Assembly: GCF_039543385.1 (NCBI RefSeq)
Contig: NZ_BAABJQ010000006.1
Span: 310,001-374,000, forward strand
DNA length: 64,000 nt
Origin: Rugosimonospora acidiphila
GTDB lineage: Bacteria > Actinomycetota > Actinomycetes > Mycobacteriales > Micromonosporaceae
Direction of reading: 5' to 3'
Shown: piece after piece, positions 1 through 7,955 of the stretch
Layout of the letters: each line of letters begins with the position of its first letter
How positions within the stretch are numbered: position 1 is the stretch's first letter
The notes under the pieces: generated by a model
Seen by the model: only the letters and a program-made list of their open reading frames with translations
What the model was told of the DNA's origin: nothing
Databases searched by the model: none
Program-made: the position numbers and the translations under genes

Positions 1-1
1 G

Positions 2-241
2 GCCGACCTGTTCGGCGACTGGCGCGAAGAGGTGATCTGGCCGACCACCGACGACCACGCGCTGCGCATCTACTCCACCACGTACACCGCCGACCGGCGG
101 ATCGTCACCCTGATGCACAACCCGCAGTACCGCACCGGGGTCGCCTGGCAGAACACCGCCTACAACCAGCCGCCGCACCCGAGCTTCTTCATCGGCGACG
201 GCATGGCCACCCCGCCCTGGCCGAACATCTATACACCGTAA
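2..241 (+). CDS. Rhamnogalacturonan lyase, PL11 family (C-terminal fragment)
   Basis: Only the last 79 residues are in the window and the frame is open to the left edge. The segment has the closing signature of PL11 rhamnogalacturonan endolyases (YesW/YesX type): DLFGDWREEVIW, RIYSTT, TLMHNPQYR and AWQNTAYNQPPHPSFF. This is the last blade of the beta-propeller carrying the catalytic cleft. Family members are exported and cleave the rhamnose-galacturonate backbone of pectin by beta-elimination. The signal peptide and catalytic residues are outside the window. A hairpin at 294-314 lies about 50 nt after the stop. The identification rests on motif recall from a short tail, but the tail is distinctive. 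Confidence 0.8.
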   Translation, partial: ADLFGDWREEVIWPTTDDHALRIYSTTYTADRRIVTLMHNPQYRTGVAWQNTAYNQPPHPSFFIGDGMATPPWPNIYTP

Positions 242-293
242 CGGCCTGATCCGATCGCCCCTCGGGGCACGGCTGGTTGAAAGCTCCATTCCA

Positions 294-314
294 GCCCGCC
301 TGCCCCGAGCGGGC
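294..314 (+). terminator. Hairpin after the PL11 lyase gene
   Basis: GCCCGC (294-299) pairs with GCGGGC (309-314) across a 9-nt loop, about 50 nt past the stop at 241. There is no T-tract, as is usual in high-GC actinobacteria. Moderate support only. Confidence 0.4.
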
Positions 315-383
315 GATAGCCCGGGCCACCCTCGTCGGGGTCGGTCGGGACCGCAGCGGGTTCGCACCGTGTCAGGATGAGCC

Positions 384-944
384 GTGACGTCGCCGACTCT
401 CATCGTTGTCAGCGGGCCGCCCGGCGCCGGCAAGACGACCCTCGCGCACCAGCTCGCCGCCGCCGTCGGTTGTCCCGCCATCTGCCGCGACGAGATCAAG
501 GAAGGCATGGTCCACGCCACCCCCGGATACGACCCGAGTCACAGCGATGACCTCAACCGGCGAACGCTGGCAGCGTTCTTCGATCTGCTTCACCGCCTGG
601 TCACGGCCGGGGTGACGACGGTCGCCGAGGCCGCATTCGCCGACCGGCTCTGGCGCCCGGGTCTCGAACCACTCCGTGATCTCGCGACGCTCCGCGTCAT
701 CCAGTGCGCCACCACCGACGCCGTCGCTCACGCGCGGATCGCGCGCCGGGTCGAGGAGAACGCGCATCGGGCGGCACACGACGACCGGGCCTGGCTTCGC
801 ACTCGGGCGCCCGGCGGCCGCTCGGCGAGCGGCTGGGTTCCGATCTCCCTCGCCGTGCCGACGCTGCGGGTGGACACGACGGCCGCCTACGACCCCGGCA
901 TGCCGGACATCCTCGCCTTCATCGACGGCCGGGCCAATCGTTAG
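384..944 (+). CDS. P-loop AAA-type small-molecule kinase-like protein
   Basis: A 186-residue protein with an N-terminal Walker A loop, GPPGAGKTT (residues 11-19), followed by a conserved CRDEIKEG segment near residue 36. This is the arrangement of the AAA_33/zeta-toxin-like phosphotransferase group that phosphorylates small molecules or nucleotides. A lid-like arginine-rich region (ARIARRVEEN) lies in the second half. The GTG start is preceded by CAGGAT and AGGA a few bases upstream. The true substrate is unknown. No antitoxin partner is adjacent, so a toxin role is not supported. It is monocistronic on the plus strand. Confidence 0.65.
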   Translation: MTSPTLIVVSGPPGAGKTTLAHQLAAAVGCPAICRDEIKEGMVHATPGYDPSHSDDLNRRTLAAFFDLLHRLVTAGVTTVAEAAFADRLWRPGLEPLRDLATLRVIQCATTDAVAHARIARRVEENAHRAAHDDRAWLRTRAPGGRSASGWVPISLAVPTLRVDTTAAYDPGMPDILAFIDGRANR

Positions 945-1005
945 CGCCCACGCGTCCACCGAGCGGACGGCCGGCACCCGACGAAAGTAAGGGCCCGCGG
1001 GCTAG

Positions 1006-1140
1006 CCGCACCCGGGCACACCATGGGTCGCGTGGTTCGGGCCGGGCATCCGCCCCGGCCTTGCCACGTGGTTCCGTCACATCGTCGACGCCAGCGCGCG
1101 TGCCCACGGCATCGACCCCGACACCGCCACCTGGCGTTAG
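1006..1140 (+). pseudogene. Possible remnant of a protein-coding C-terminus
   Basis: An open frame of 44 codons between stops (1003-1005 and 1138-1140) encodes a tail rich in W, F and I (TPWVAWFGPGI, WFRHIVDASARAHG). It has a protein-like composition and ends in TAG, but has no start codon. It looks like the end of a decayed gene between the kinase and the convergent histidine kinase gene. I cannot name its family, and it may be chance. Confidence 0.25.
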
Positions 1141-1202
1141 CGCGCGGGGTCCGGCAGGCCCGCGATCTGGGGGCGTCCGACGCCTTGCCGCCCCACCGGA
1201 GG

Positions 1203-2945
1203 TCAGCCGGTGCGCTCGGGAAGGACGAGCCGGAACGTGGCGCCCGCCTCGGGCGCGGTGTCCAGCTCGACCCGGCCGCCGCTCGCGGCCATCAGCGACC
1301 ATACGATCGCGAGCCCCAGCCCCGACCCGGATGCCGTCCCGGGGCCCGAATCGGCGGAGCCCGGGCCGGCCCCTGGCTCCGGGCCACCCGACGCCGGGTC
1401 GCCGGACGCCGGGTCGCCGGCCGCCGGACCATCGGGCGCCGTACCGTCGGAGGCCGGGCCGGTGTCTGGCTCCGGCTCGGGCCCGGCGGTCTCCGGCTCC
1501 GAGGCGGACCTGCGGCCGCGCGCCGGATCCGTGCGATAGAAGCGGTCGAAGACCCGGCGAGCCTGCTCCGCGTGCAGTCCCGGACCGCTGTCGGCGATCT
1601 CGAGGATCGCCTCCCCGCCGACCGCGCCGACCCCGATGCGCACCGGGCCGCCGGCCGGCGTGTGCGCGATGACGTTCCCCACGATGTTCGTGACCACCTG
1701 GCGCAGCCACGCCTCGTCCGCCACGACCGCCGCGGCCCCGGCCGGGCCGTCGCCGCCCGGCCCGGTCAGCCGCACGGACCGCTCTGGATCCAATGTGGAC
1801 AGGTCGTACCGCGCGTCGGCCGCCAGCGCCCGCAGATCCATCGGCGCCGGACGGGGCGCGCGACCCATGCCGCCCGCGCCCTCGTCCGGGCGGGCCGAGC
1901 CGGCCGCCTCTGGGCCCTCGTCCAGCCGGGTGAGCAGCAGCAGATCCTCGACGAGCCGGACCAACCGGGCCGACTCCTGATCGATGCGGGCCATCCCCCG
2001 GTCGACGTCGGCCTTCTCGGGCAGGCCCCCCATCAGGTACAGCTGGACGAAGCCGCGGATGCCGAACAGCGGGGTACGCAGCTCGTGGCTGGCGTCGGCG
2101 ACGAAGCGGCGCATCCGGTCCTCGGACGAGGCCAGCGACGCGAACGCCCGCTCGTTACGCGCCAGCATCTCGTTGAGCGCCAGGGCGAGCCGGCCCACCT
2201 CGGTACCCGGCGAGGCCAGCGCCGGTACCCGGTGGGACAGGTCGCCGGCCGCGATCGCCGCCGCCGTGCGCTCGACCCGGCGCAGTGGGCGCAGCCCCGC
2301 GCCCACCGCGAACCAGCCGACCAGGACGAGCAGCGCCAGCGTGGCGATGCCGGTGGCCAGGCACACCGCGCGCACCGCGCCGACAGTGGAGTCGACGTCG
2401 CCAAGCTCGGCCCCGACCACCACGGCGCCGCCGGAGACCGCGCCGCCGGAGACCCCGGCGAGCCCGCCCTCGAACCCAGCGCTCGGGGTGCGCGACGCGA
2501 CGAGCACGCGCCAGGCATCGTCGCCACGCTTGGAAGGGACGGTGAAGGGCCGATCGGCCAACCGATCGACCGATGCCGCGTCCAGGTGCGGCACGGCCGG
2601 GCCGCTCTCGTCGGCGGAGTACAGCCGGAACTCGTGGGCGACGCCGCCGTCCGGGGTCAGGTAGACGACGTCCACCTCGTGGATGAGATCCAGCCCGGAT
2701 GTCTGCCGCGGGAGCCGGGGCAGCTGGTCGCCGGACTCGTCGAGCACACTGTCGGGTATCCGGGACAGCGGCGCCGACAGCGTCTCCAGCTGTGCGTCCA
2801 CCCGATTCACCAGCCAGGTGCGCAGCGATCCGAGCACCACGCCGCTGCTCGCCACCAGCCCCACCGCGAACAGCCCGGTCACGATCAGCAGGAGCCGTAC
2901 CCGCAGCGACAGCCGGCCCGGACCGAGCCGGAGCGGCCGGTTCAC
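1203..2945 (-). CDS. Two-component sensor histidine kinase (PhoR-like)
   Basis: A 580-residue membrane kinase. Two transmembrane helices (about 18-41 and 195-217) flank an extracytoplasmic sensor region of about 150 residues, followed by HAMP (to about 265), HisKA with ASHELRTP (His287) and HATPase_c with the N-box NIVGN (Asn424), G1 DSGPGL (452-457) and G2 GSGLGLA (540-546). About 60 Pro/Ala/Gly/Glu-rich residues (about 478-538) are inserted between the F-box and G2, within the flexible ATP lid, which is unusual. The GTG start overlaps the stop of the response-regulator gene (GTGA, 2942-2945), so the two are translationally coupled. The output partner is the adjacent PhoP-like regulator. The signal sensed is unknown. 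Confidence 0.93.
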   Translation of the reverse strand: MNRPLRLGPGRLSLRVRLLLIVTGLFAVGLVASSGVVLGSLRTWLVNRVDAQLETLSAPLSRIPDSVLDESGDQLPRLPRQTSGLDLIHEVDVVYLTPDGGVAHEFRLYSADESGPAVPHLDAASVDRLADRPFTVPSKRGDDAWRVLVASRTPSAGFEGGLAGVSGGAVSGGAVVVGAELGDVDSTVGAVRAVCLATGIATLALLVLVGWFAVGAGLRPLRRVERTAAAIAAGDLSHRVPALASPGTEVGRLALALNEMLARNERAFASLASSEDRMRRFVADASHELRTPLFGIRGFVQLYLMGGLPEKADVDRGMARIDQESARLVRLVEDLLLLTRLDEGPEAAGSARPDEGAGGMGRAPRPAPMDLRALAADARYDLSTLDPERSVRLTGPGGDGPAGAAAVVADEAWLRQVVTNIVGNVIAHTPAGGPVRIGVGAVGGEAILEIADSGPGLHAEQARRVFDRFYRTDPARGRRSASEPETAGPEPEPDTGPASDGTAPDGPAAGDPASGDPASGGPEPGAGPGSADSGPGTASGSGLGLAIVWSLMAASGGRVELDTAPEAGATFRLVLPERTG

Positions 2946-3655
2946 GGGCGTGGGCGGCGCAGCAGGTACCCGACGCCGTGAACGGTGCTGATCAGGTCGG
3001 ATGATCCAGTACCCAGCTTCCGGCGCAGGTAGCTGATGTACGTGTCGACGATGCTGGAGTCACCGTCGAAGTCGTAGCGCCACACCTCGTCGAGGATCTG
3101 AGTCTTGGACACCACCCGGCCGGCGTGGCACATCAGGTGCTGCAACAGCCGGAACTCGGTCGGCGACAGCCGCACCTGCCGGCCCTGCCAGGTCACCTGG
3201 TGCCCGTGCGGATCAAGCTCCAGATCGCCGACGCGCAGCAGCCCGTCCACCCCGTACCGCCCGGTGCGCCGCAGGATCGCCTGGATGCGCGCGATCAGCT
3301 CGTCGAGGTTGAACGGCTTGGTCACGTAGTCGTCCCCGCCCAGCCGCAGGCCCTGCACCTTGTCCTCCGGGCTCTCCCGCGCGGTGAGGAAGAGCACCGG
3401 CAGCGGACCGGAGCGCCGTTCTCCGCCCGGTACGGCCTGCTCGCGCAGCCGCCGGATCACCTCGAAGCCGTCCATGTCCGGCAGCATCACGTCGAGCAGC
3501 ACCAGATCCGGTGGCTCCTGCACCGACCGGTGCAGCGCTTCGGCACCCGTGGCGGCGGCGGTCACCGTGTACCCGGCGAAGCGCAGCGTCGCGGCCAGCA
3601 GCTCGCGTACCGTCGGCTCATCGTCAACGACCAGCAGGCGTTCCGACGGTTGCAT
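2942..3655 (-). CDS. OmpR/PhoB-family response regulator (PhoP-like)
   Basis: A receiver domain with acidic DD at residues 11-12, phospho-acceptor Asp55 (LLDVMLPD) and the conserved Lys in DDYVTKPF, followed by a winged-helix DNA-binding domain (LSPTEFRLLQ, VWRYDFDGD, STVHGVGYLLR). The VWRYDF-GD...YLRRKL stretch is close to mycobacterial PhoP/TcrA. The start at 3655 has a GGAG about 7 nt upstream; an ATG at 3673 would add six residues. It is transcribed first in a two-gene operon with the kinase, with a GTGA overlap. A PhoP-type direct repeat lies upstream at 3872-3889, suggesting autoregulation (inference). Confidence 0.93.
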   Translation of the reverse strand: MQPSERLLVVDDEPTVRELLAATLRFAGYTVTAAATGAEALHRSVQEPPDLVLLDVMLPDMDGFEVIRRLREQAVPGGERRSGPLPVLFLTARESPEDKVQGLRLGGDDYVTKPFNLDELIARIQAILRRTGRYGVDGLLRVGDLELDPHGHQVTWQGRQVRLSPTEFRLLQHLMCHAGRVVSKTQILDEVWRYDFDGDSSIVDTYISYLRRKLGTGSSDLISTVHGVGYLLRRPRP

Positions 3656-3871
3656 GGCATCGCTCCACGACATGATCGGCTGGATGGCGCTCTAACCGCA
3701 CCGGGTGGGCTGGGCATCTTCGAGGATACGAGCGGCACGGCGGGGACGGGCGCGCCGCGCGAGGTGGGCGGCGAGACCCACGACGGCGAGCACCCCACTC
3801 GCACCACCAGATCCCCGAATCTCCTTCATTCGGGCAGACTCGCCGGCCCGGCTGGCGGTCCCGGGAAAGGT

Positions 3872-3889
3872 TCTGTGAGCTTCCTGTGC
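3872..3889 (-). promoter_or_regulatory. PhoP-type direct repeat (7-4-7) upstream of the response regulator
   Basis: On the minus strand the site reads GCACAGG-AAGC-TCACAGA, two heptamers 11 bp apart. This matches the layout of the mycobacterial PhoP box (TCACAGC-N4-TCACAGC). It lies about 215 bp upstream of the response-regulator start. Confidence 0.5.
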
Positions 3890-3911
3890 GCGGGTCGGCC
3901 CGGCCGCGACC

Positions 3912-3930
3912 GCGGCGGCACGGCCGCCGC
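3912..3930 (-). terminator. Terminator of the ankyrin gene
   Basis: A perfect 8-bp stem, GCGGCGGC / GCCGCCGC, with a 3-nt loop, starting 4 nt after the ankyrin gene stop (3935). Confidence 0.55.
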
Positions 3931-3934
3931 AAAC

Positions 3935-5521
3935 TCAGGGAGTACTCACAGCCGGGTCGCCGCCCGCGGTGACCGGTTCGAGCAGGGCGACGAGGTCGGA
4001 GCGCTCGAAGTGCCGTGCCCAGCCCAGCGGGGTCGTCCCGAACCGCAGGTCCGTGACGTTCGGGTCCGCGCCGAGCGCCAGCAGCGTGCTGGCCAGTTCG
4101 AGGTCGCCATCCGCCGCGGCGTGGTGCAGGGCGGTCGACCACGGCTGTTCGACCGGAGTGTCGCCCCGGCCCAGCGCGCTGACGTCGAAGCCAAGCTCGG
4201 CCAGCAGCCGCACCGCCTCGCGGCGACCACCCGCCGCCGCCCAGACGATGAGGCCGGGGCGCCGCGACCGGGCGCCCTCGGCCACGCCCGGGTGCGCGGC
4301 GACCAGAGCCCGCACGGCCGCGCGGTCCGCCGCCATCGCGGCGCCGATCAGGTCATCGACGGGGTCCGGCGCGGGTGCCGGGGCGCCGTGCGCGAGCAGG
4401 AGTTCGACGATGTCGCGGTTCGCGCTCAACCGGGCGCGCTCGACCGGCGTGCGCCGGTCATCGAACGGCGTGACGAGGTCCACCCCGTGCCGGGCCAGCA
4501 GCCGTACCCGTTCGGTGAACCCGTGGTCGATCGCCCAGGAGAGCTGGCCGCGAAGCATGTCGGCCGGCGAGTCCAGCGCGTCGCCCAGGCGGCGTTTCCA
4601 CACCCCGCCGTCGCCGGTGCCGAGCCCGAACTCGAACAGCAGCCGCAGGTGGTCGTCGTCCTCCCGGAACATGCGGTTGTAGAGGGTCTGGCCGTCATTC
4701 GGGTTGGCACCGGCCTCGAGCAGCAACCGGGCGATCTGGACCGAGCGCGGGTGGCGGGGCTGCCGTACCGGGCCCTGCTCCCCCTCGCCGAAGGCTCCGG
4801 TGAGCAGGGTGAACGGCGTGGGCAGCCCGTTCCACAGGTACCCCTCGTCCGGGTCGGCACCGTGGCGCAGCAGCAGCCGCACGGCCTCCAGCACCCCGTC
4901 GCGTCCGCCGGCCGGTTCCAGACGGGAGTACACGAGGTAGTACAGGGGCCGCCAGCGGTACGGGCCGCCCCGGCGACGAACCAGCGACGGATCGGCGTCC
5001 ACCTGGCGGCGCAGCGCGTCGACGTTGACCGCCGCCGCCGCGGCCCACACGCTGTCCCGGATCAGCTCGGGGTGCCGGGCCAGCAGCTCGGCCGCCCGCT
5101 GCCAGCGCGGCGGCCCGTCGTCGGAGTAGGTGAGGCAGGCCAGCCGGCAGAACTCGTCGGCGACGTCCGCGCCAACGCTGCCGACAGCCTCGTCGCCGGC
5201 AGCCTCGTCGCCGGCAGCCGCGCTGTCGGCAACCTCGCCGCCGGCCGGCTCGGTCACGGTGGACACATCCCACCGGTACTCGGCGACCACGTCAAGGTAG
5301 CGCCGCAGTCGGGGCCAGCTGGCGAAGCCATACTCGCGGGCCAGCACCAGTTGGGCGCCGTGCAGCGCGAACGATGTCGGGTCGGCGGGCAGGTCGACGC
5401 CCCGGTCGACCACCCGGCGCAGCGCGTCGGGGTCGGCGCGGCGCACCGCGCGTTGCAGCGCCCGCGCCTGATTGCGCAGGTGTTCGAGGTTGGGGTGGTC
5501 GGACAGCGATCTGGCCGGCAT
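3935..5521 (-). CDS. Ankyrin-repeat protein
   Basis: 528 residues of helical repeats. Clear ankyrin units occur throughout, for example VRLLLRHGADPDEG, ARLLLEAGANPNDG, VRLLARHGVDLVTPFDDRRTP, VELLLAHGA and, at the C-terminus, STLLALGADPNVTDLRFGTTPLGWA. The N-terminus (SDHPNLEHLRNQARALQRA) is a conserved actinobacterial cap. There is no signal peptide or membrane helix, so it is probably a cytosolic protein-interaction scaffold. The ATG is preceded by AGAGGAGG at good spacing. It is monocistronic, with a terminator hairpin right after the stop. The interaction partner cannot be deduced. Confidence 0.85.
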   Translation of the reverse strand: MPARSLSDHPNLEHLRNQARALQRAVRRADPDALRRVVDRGVDLPADPTSFALHGAQLVLAREYGFASWPRLRRYLDVVAEYRWDVSTVTEPAGGEVADSAAAGDEAAGDEAVGSVGADVADEFCRLACLTYSDDGPPRWQRAAELLARHPELIRDSVWAAAAAVNVDALRRQVDADPSLVRRRGGPYRWRPLYYLVYSRLEPAGGRDGVLEAVRLLLRHGADPDEGYLWNGLPTPFTLLTGAFGEGEQGPVRQPRHPRSVQIARLLLEAGANPNDGQTLYNRMFREDDDHLRLLFEFGLGTGDGGVWKRRLGDALDSPADMLRGQLSWAIDHGFTERVRLLARHGVDLVTPFDDRRTPVERARLSANRDIVELLLAHGAPAPAPDPVDDLIGAAMAADRAAVRALVAAHPGVAEGARSRRPGLIVWAAAGGRREAVRLLAELGFDVSALGRGDTPVEQPWSTALHHAAADGDLELASTLLALGADPNVTDLRFGTTPLGWARHFERSDLVALLEPVTAGGDPAVSTP

Positions 5522-5704
5522 GGCGGCCTCCTCTCGTGCGCCTGAGGTCCGCGTCGTCAGGCCGAAAGGAGGTGAGGGCCGGGCATGAGCTTCGAGATCG
5601 GGTGGGCTGTGCCCTTTCCGCGGACCGGAGGCTTCCCGCTCGCCGAAACCGACTGTAGCCCTCGCCCGGCGACCCGCGCCAGGAAGCGCCCTGGGCTCAC
5701 CGGT

Positions 5705-6337
5705 TCAGCAGTCGCGCATGATGCGGGCCACCTGGTCGGGAAGCATCGGCGGTTCGGGCAGCGGGTGCGCGGCCGGGGCCCGCAGGCCGTCGAGGATCAG
5801 GGCCAGGTGGCGCCGCCAGGCGGTGGGATTGACCTCCGCGGTGGCCTCGATGGTCCGGGTGATCGCCCAGGTCACGAAGGCCATGTCCTCGACCGTGAAG
5901 TCCGCCCGCAGCGCGCCGGCCCGCTGGGCACGGTCGAGGATGCGGGTCATCAGCTGGTACCCGTGCGCCTGGGCGGCCGTGGGTACGGCCTGCGGGATGC
6001 GCCGGGCGGCCAGGTCGTTGTATCCGCGGTCGGCGGCCTGCATCCGGCAGATCTGCTCCACGAAGTGCGTGAAGCCGTCCCACGCGTCGTCCATCGACAG
6101 GGCGTGTTCGGCGATCCGGGCGACCGCCTCGACCCGGTCGGCGAACACGGCCTCGACCAGGTCCGCGCGGGTCGGGAAGCGGTTGTACAGCGTGCCGATG
6201 CTCACCCCGGCCCGCCGGGCGACCTCGTCGAGGGCGACGTCGAGCCCGCGCTCGGCGAACACCTCACGGGCGGCGGCCACCAGTCGCTCGCGGTTGCGCC
6301 GCGCGTCCTTGCGCAGCGGCGCCGACCCGGTTGCCAT
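5705..6337 (-). CDS. TetR-family transcriptional repressor
   Basis: 210 residues. The N-terminal helix-turn-helix (about 12-58: LVAAAREVFAERG, DEVARRAGVSIGTLYNRF) is typical of TetR; the C-terminal half is the ligand/dimer domain. It is divergent from the SDR gene at 6487, the usual arrangement for a TetR protein controlling its neighbour and itself. A -10 box (TAGGAT, 6344-6349) sits 6 nt before the ATG with a TTGAGG -35 16 bp upstream, so the mRNA is probably leaderless. Inverted repeats in the shared intergenic region are candidate operators. Confidence 0.9.
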   Translation of the reverse strand: MATGSAPLRKDARRNRERLVAAAREVFAERGLDVALDEVARRAGVSIGTLYNRFPTRADLVEAVFADRVEAVARIAEHALSMDDAWDGFTHFVEQICRMQAADRGYNDLAARRIPQAVPTAAQAHGYQLMTRILDRAQRAGALRADFTVEDMAFVTWAITRTIEATAEVNPTAWRRHLALILDGLRAPAAHPLPEPPMLPDQVARIMRDC

Positions 6338-6343
6338 CGCACC

Positions 6344-6414
6344 ATCCTAATGAAGTTGACGACATCCTCAAGTTAGCGGTACCTTCAGTCAAACCTGAGG
6401 GGCTCCTCAACTTC
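6344..6414. promoter_or_regulatory. Overlapping divergent promoters and candidate TetR operator
   Basis: Minus-strand promoter for tetR: -10 TAGGAT (6344-6349) and -35 TTGAGG (6366-6371). Plus-strand promoter for the SDR gene: -35 TTGACG (6356-6361) and -10-like TACCTT (6380-6385). Candidate operators are the 8-bp inverted repeat GAAGTTGA (6352-6359) / TCAACTTC (6407-6414) and TGAGG-N4-CCTCA (6396-6409). Confidence 0.5.
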
Positions 6415-6486
6415 GACCGCGGTACCTGCTCACGACGCCAGATCCGGGGCGCCCCAGCCGTCGACGATGCCAAGGAGTGACGATTC

Positions 6487-7332
6487 ATGCCACGCTCGTC
6501 CACCGGCCCGGGTTCACCGGCCGATCTCGCGCCGCCGGAAGGATCAAGGTCGCCGAGGCGGTCCACGACACCGAAGGCCCTCAATTCACCGGAAGGCCCC
6601 GGCCCGTCCGGCAAGGTCATCGCCGTGCTCGGGGTCGGGCCGGGTCTCGGCCTGTCCATCGCCCACCGGTTCGGCCGCGAAGGCTTCGTCGCCGCCCTCG
6701 TGTCGCGCGATGACACCCGCCACCCGGGCTACCGCGCACGCCTCTCGAAGGCCGGCATCGAGTCGCGCGGCTACGTCGCCGACGTCACCGATCCGGCCGA
6801 GCTGTCCCGGGCGCTCGACCGCATCGCTGCCGATCTCGGCCGGATCGACACCGCGTACTTCGGCCCGGCGGATCCAAACGTCGGCGCCGGCATCGCGCCC
6901 CTGCCGGACGCCCGCGGGCCGGCCATCCGCAGCGCCCTGGAGGCGATGCTCATCCCACCGGTCAACCTCGTCGCCGCGCTGCTGCCGGCCATGCTGCGGC
7001 GCGGCGACGGCGCGCTGCTGTTCGCGGGCGGCCTCAGCGGCAAGCACCCGATGCCGATGCTAGGCAGCCTGGCGCCCGCCTCGGCGGCGCTGCGGATGTA
7101 CGCGCTGACCCTGCACGAGGCGGTCAAGGATCGCGGCGTCTACGTGGGCACGCTGACCATCGGCGGCCTCATCGAGCGCGGCGACATCCACCGGACGGTC
7201 CAGGCCCGGCTGGAGCGCAGCGGCACGCCGGTGCCGGCCACCCTCGACCCCGACCGGATCGCCGATGCCGCCTGGAGCATGTACGTCAACCGTGGGCCGG
7301 CGGAGACCGAGTTCAACGCGCTCGGCGTCTAG
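6487..7332 (+). CDS. Atypical short-chain dehydrogenase/reductase-like protein
   Basis: 281 residues. A Rossmann fold starts near residue 43 (KVIAVLGVGPGLG, cofactor loop 49-55), followed by SDR-like strands. The first 40 residues are a Ser/Pro-rich tail. The start is nevertheless firm because AAGGAG (6472-6477) lies 9 nt before the ATG. The usual catalytic YxxxK is not visible: the equivalent segment reads LAPASAALRMYA. It may therefore be an NAD(P)-binding protein with altered or no oxidoreductase chemistry. It is divergent from, and probably controlled by, the TetR gene. An HIT gene begins 10 nt downstream. Confidence 0.75.
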   Translation: MPRSSTGPGSPADLAPPEGSRSPRRSTTPKALNSPEGPGPSGKVIAVLGVGPGLGLSIAHRFGREGFVAALVSRDDTRHPGYRARLSKAGIESRGYVADVTDPAELSRALDRIAADLGRIDTAYFGPADPNVGAGIAPLPDARGPAIRSALEAMLIPPVNLVAALLPAMLRRGDGALLFAGGLSGKHPMPMLGSLAPASAALRMYALTLHEAVKDRGVYVGTLTIGGLIERGDIHRTVQARLERSGTPVPATLDPDRIADAAWSMYVNRGPAETEFNALGV

Positions 7333-7342
7333 GGTCGACGAG

Positions 7343-7852
7343 ATGACGGCCCGGATCCCGATGGACCTCGACGCGTACGAGCGCCGGGCCCGCGGCGGTG
7401 AGTGCTTCATCTGCGCACTGGTCGCCGGCTCGCCCGGCAGCGAGCACGAGATCGTGCACGACGACGGCGAGCATCTCGCATTCCTGAGCCGCTACCCGAC
7501 GCTCTACGGATACACGCTCGTCGCGCCGCGCCAGCATGCCGAGCTGATCCACCGGGACCTGGACCGCCCCGCGTACCTGCGGCTACAGGACGTCGTCTAC
7601 CGCGTCGCACAGGCGCTCGAAGCGATGGTGCCGTGCGAGCGCATGTATGTGCTCAGCCTCGGCAGCCAGCAGGGCAACAGCCACATCCACTGGCACGTGG
7701 CCCCGTTGCCGCCGGGGACTCCCTACCGGCAGCAGCAGTATCGCGCGCTCATGGCCGAACACGGCATCATCGCCTGGGACGCCGCCCAGGCTGCCGCGCT
7801 CGGTGCGCGGCTACGAGCCGCCCTCGCGGACCTCGACCGGCCCGCGCGGTGA
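7343..7852 (+). CDS. HIT (histidine-triad) family hydrolase
   Basis: 169 residues with the triad HIHWHVAPLP near residue 122, the signature of nucleoside phosphoramidate/dinucleotide hydrolases. The N-terminal ECFICALV motif (CxxC) is the common metal-binding start of Ap4A-phosphorylase-like HIT proteins. The ATG at 7343 is 11 nt after the SDR stop, so the two are probably cotranscribed. The role is hydrolysis or salvage of AMP-linked compounds (family knowledge); the substrate is not predictable. Confidence 0.85.
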   Translation: MTARIPMDLDAYERRARGGECFICALVAGSPGSEHEIVHDDGEHLAFLSRYPTLYGYTLVAPRQHAELIHRDLDRPAYLRLQDVVYRVAQALEAMVPCERMYVLSLGSQQGNSHIHWHVAPLPPGTPYRQQQYRALMAEHGIIAWDAAQAAALGARLRAALADLDRPAR

Positions 7853-7955
7853 GGCTGGCCCGGGCACGGGCCGCCGCGTAAGCCGCGGAACCCGAAGATA
7901 CTGGTCAGCGGCGGGCTATCGAACGCTTGTCCGAAGGATGGGTTACGCTGGCGGA

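Noticed and set aside
384..944. Zeta-toxin assignment for the P-loop kinase
   Set aside because: No epsilon-like antitoxin gene is adjacent and the Walker A loop is shared by many unrelated small kinases.
3125..5545. Very long open frames antisense to the regulator and ankyrin genes
   Set aside because: They mirror real genes in a GC-rich genome, are Arg/Pro/Gly-rich without domains, and lack ribosome sites.
5565..5704. Perfect ribosome site AAAGGAGGTGA (5565-5575) with an ATG at 5585
   Set aside because: The following frame has no recognisable domain and runs antisense through tetR; the match may be chance, though a very short peptide cannot be excluded.
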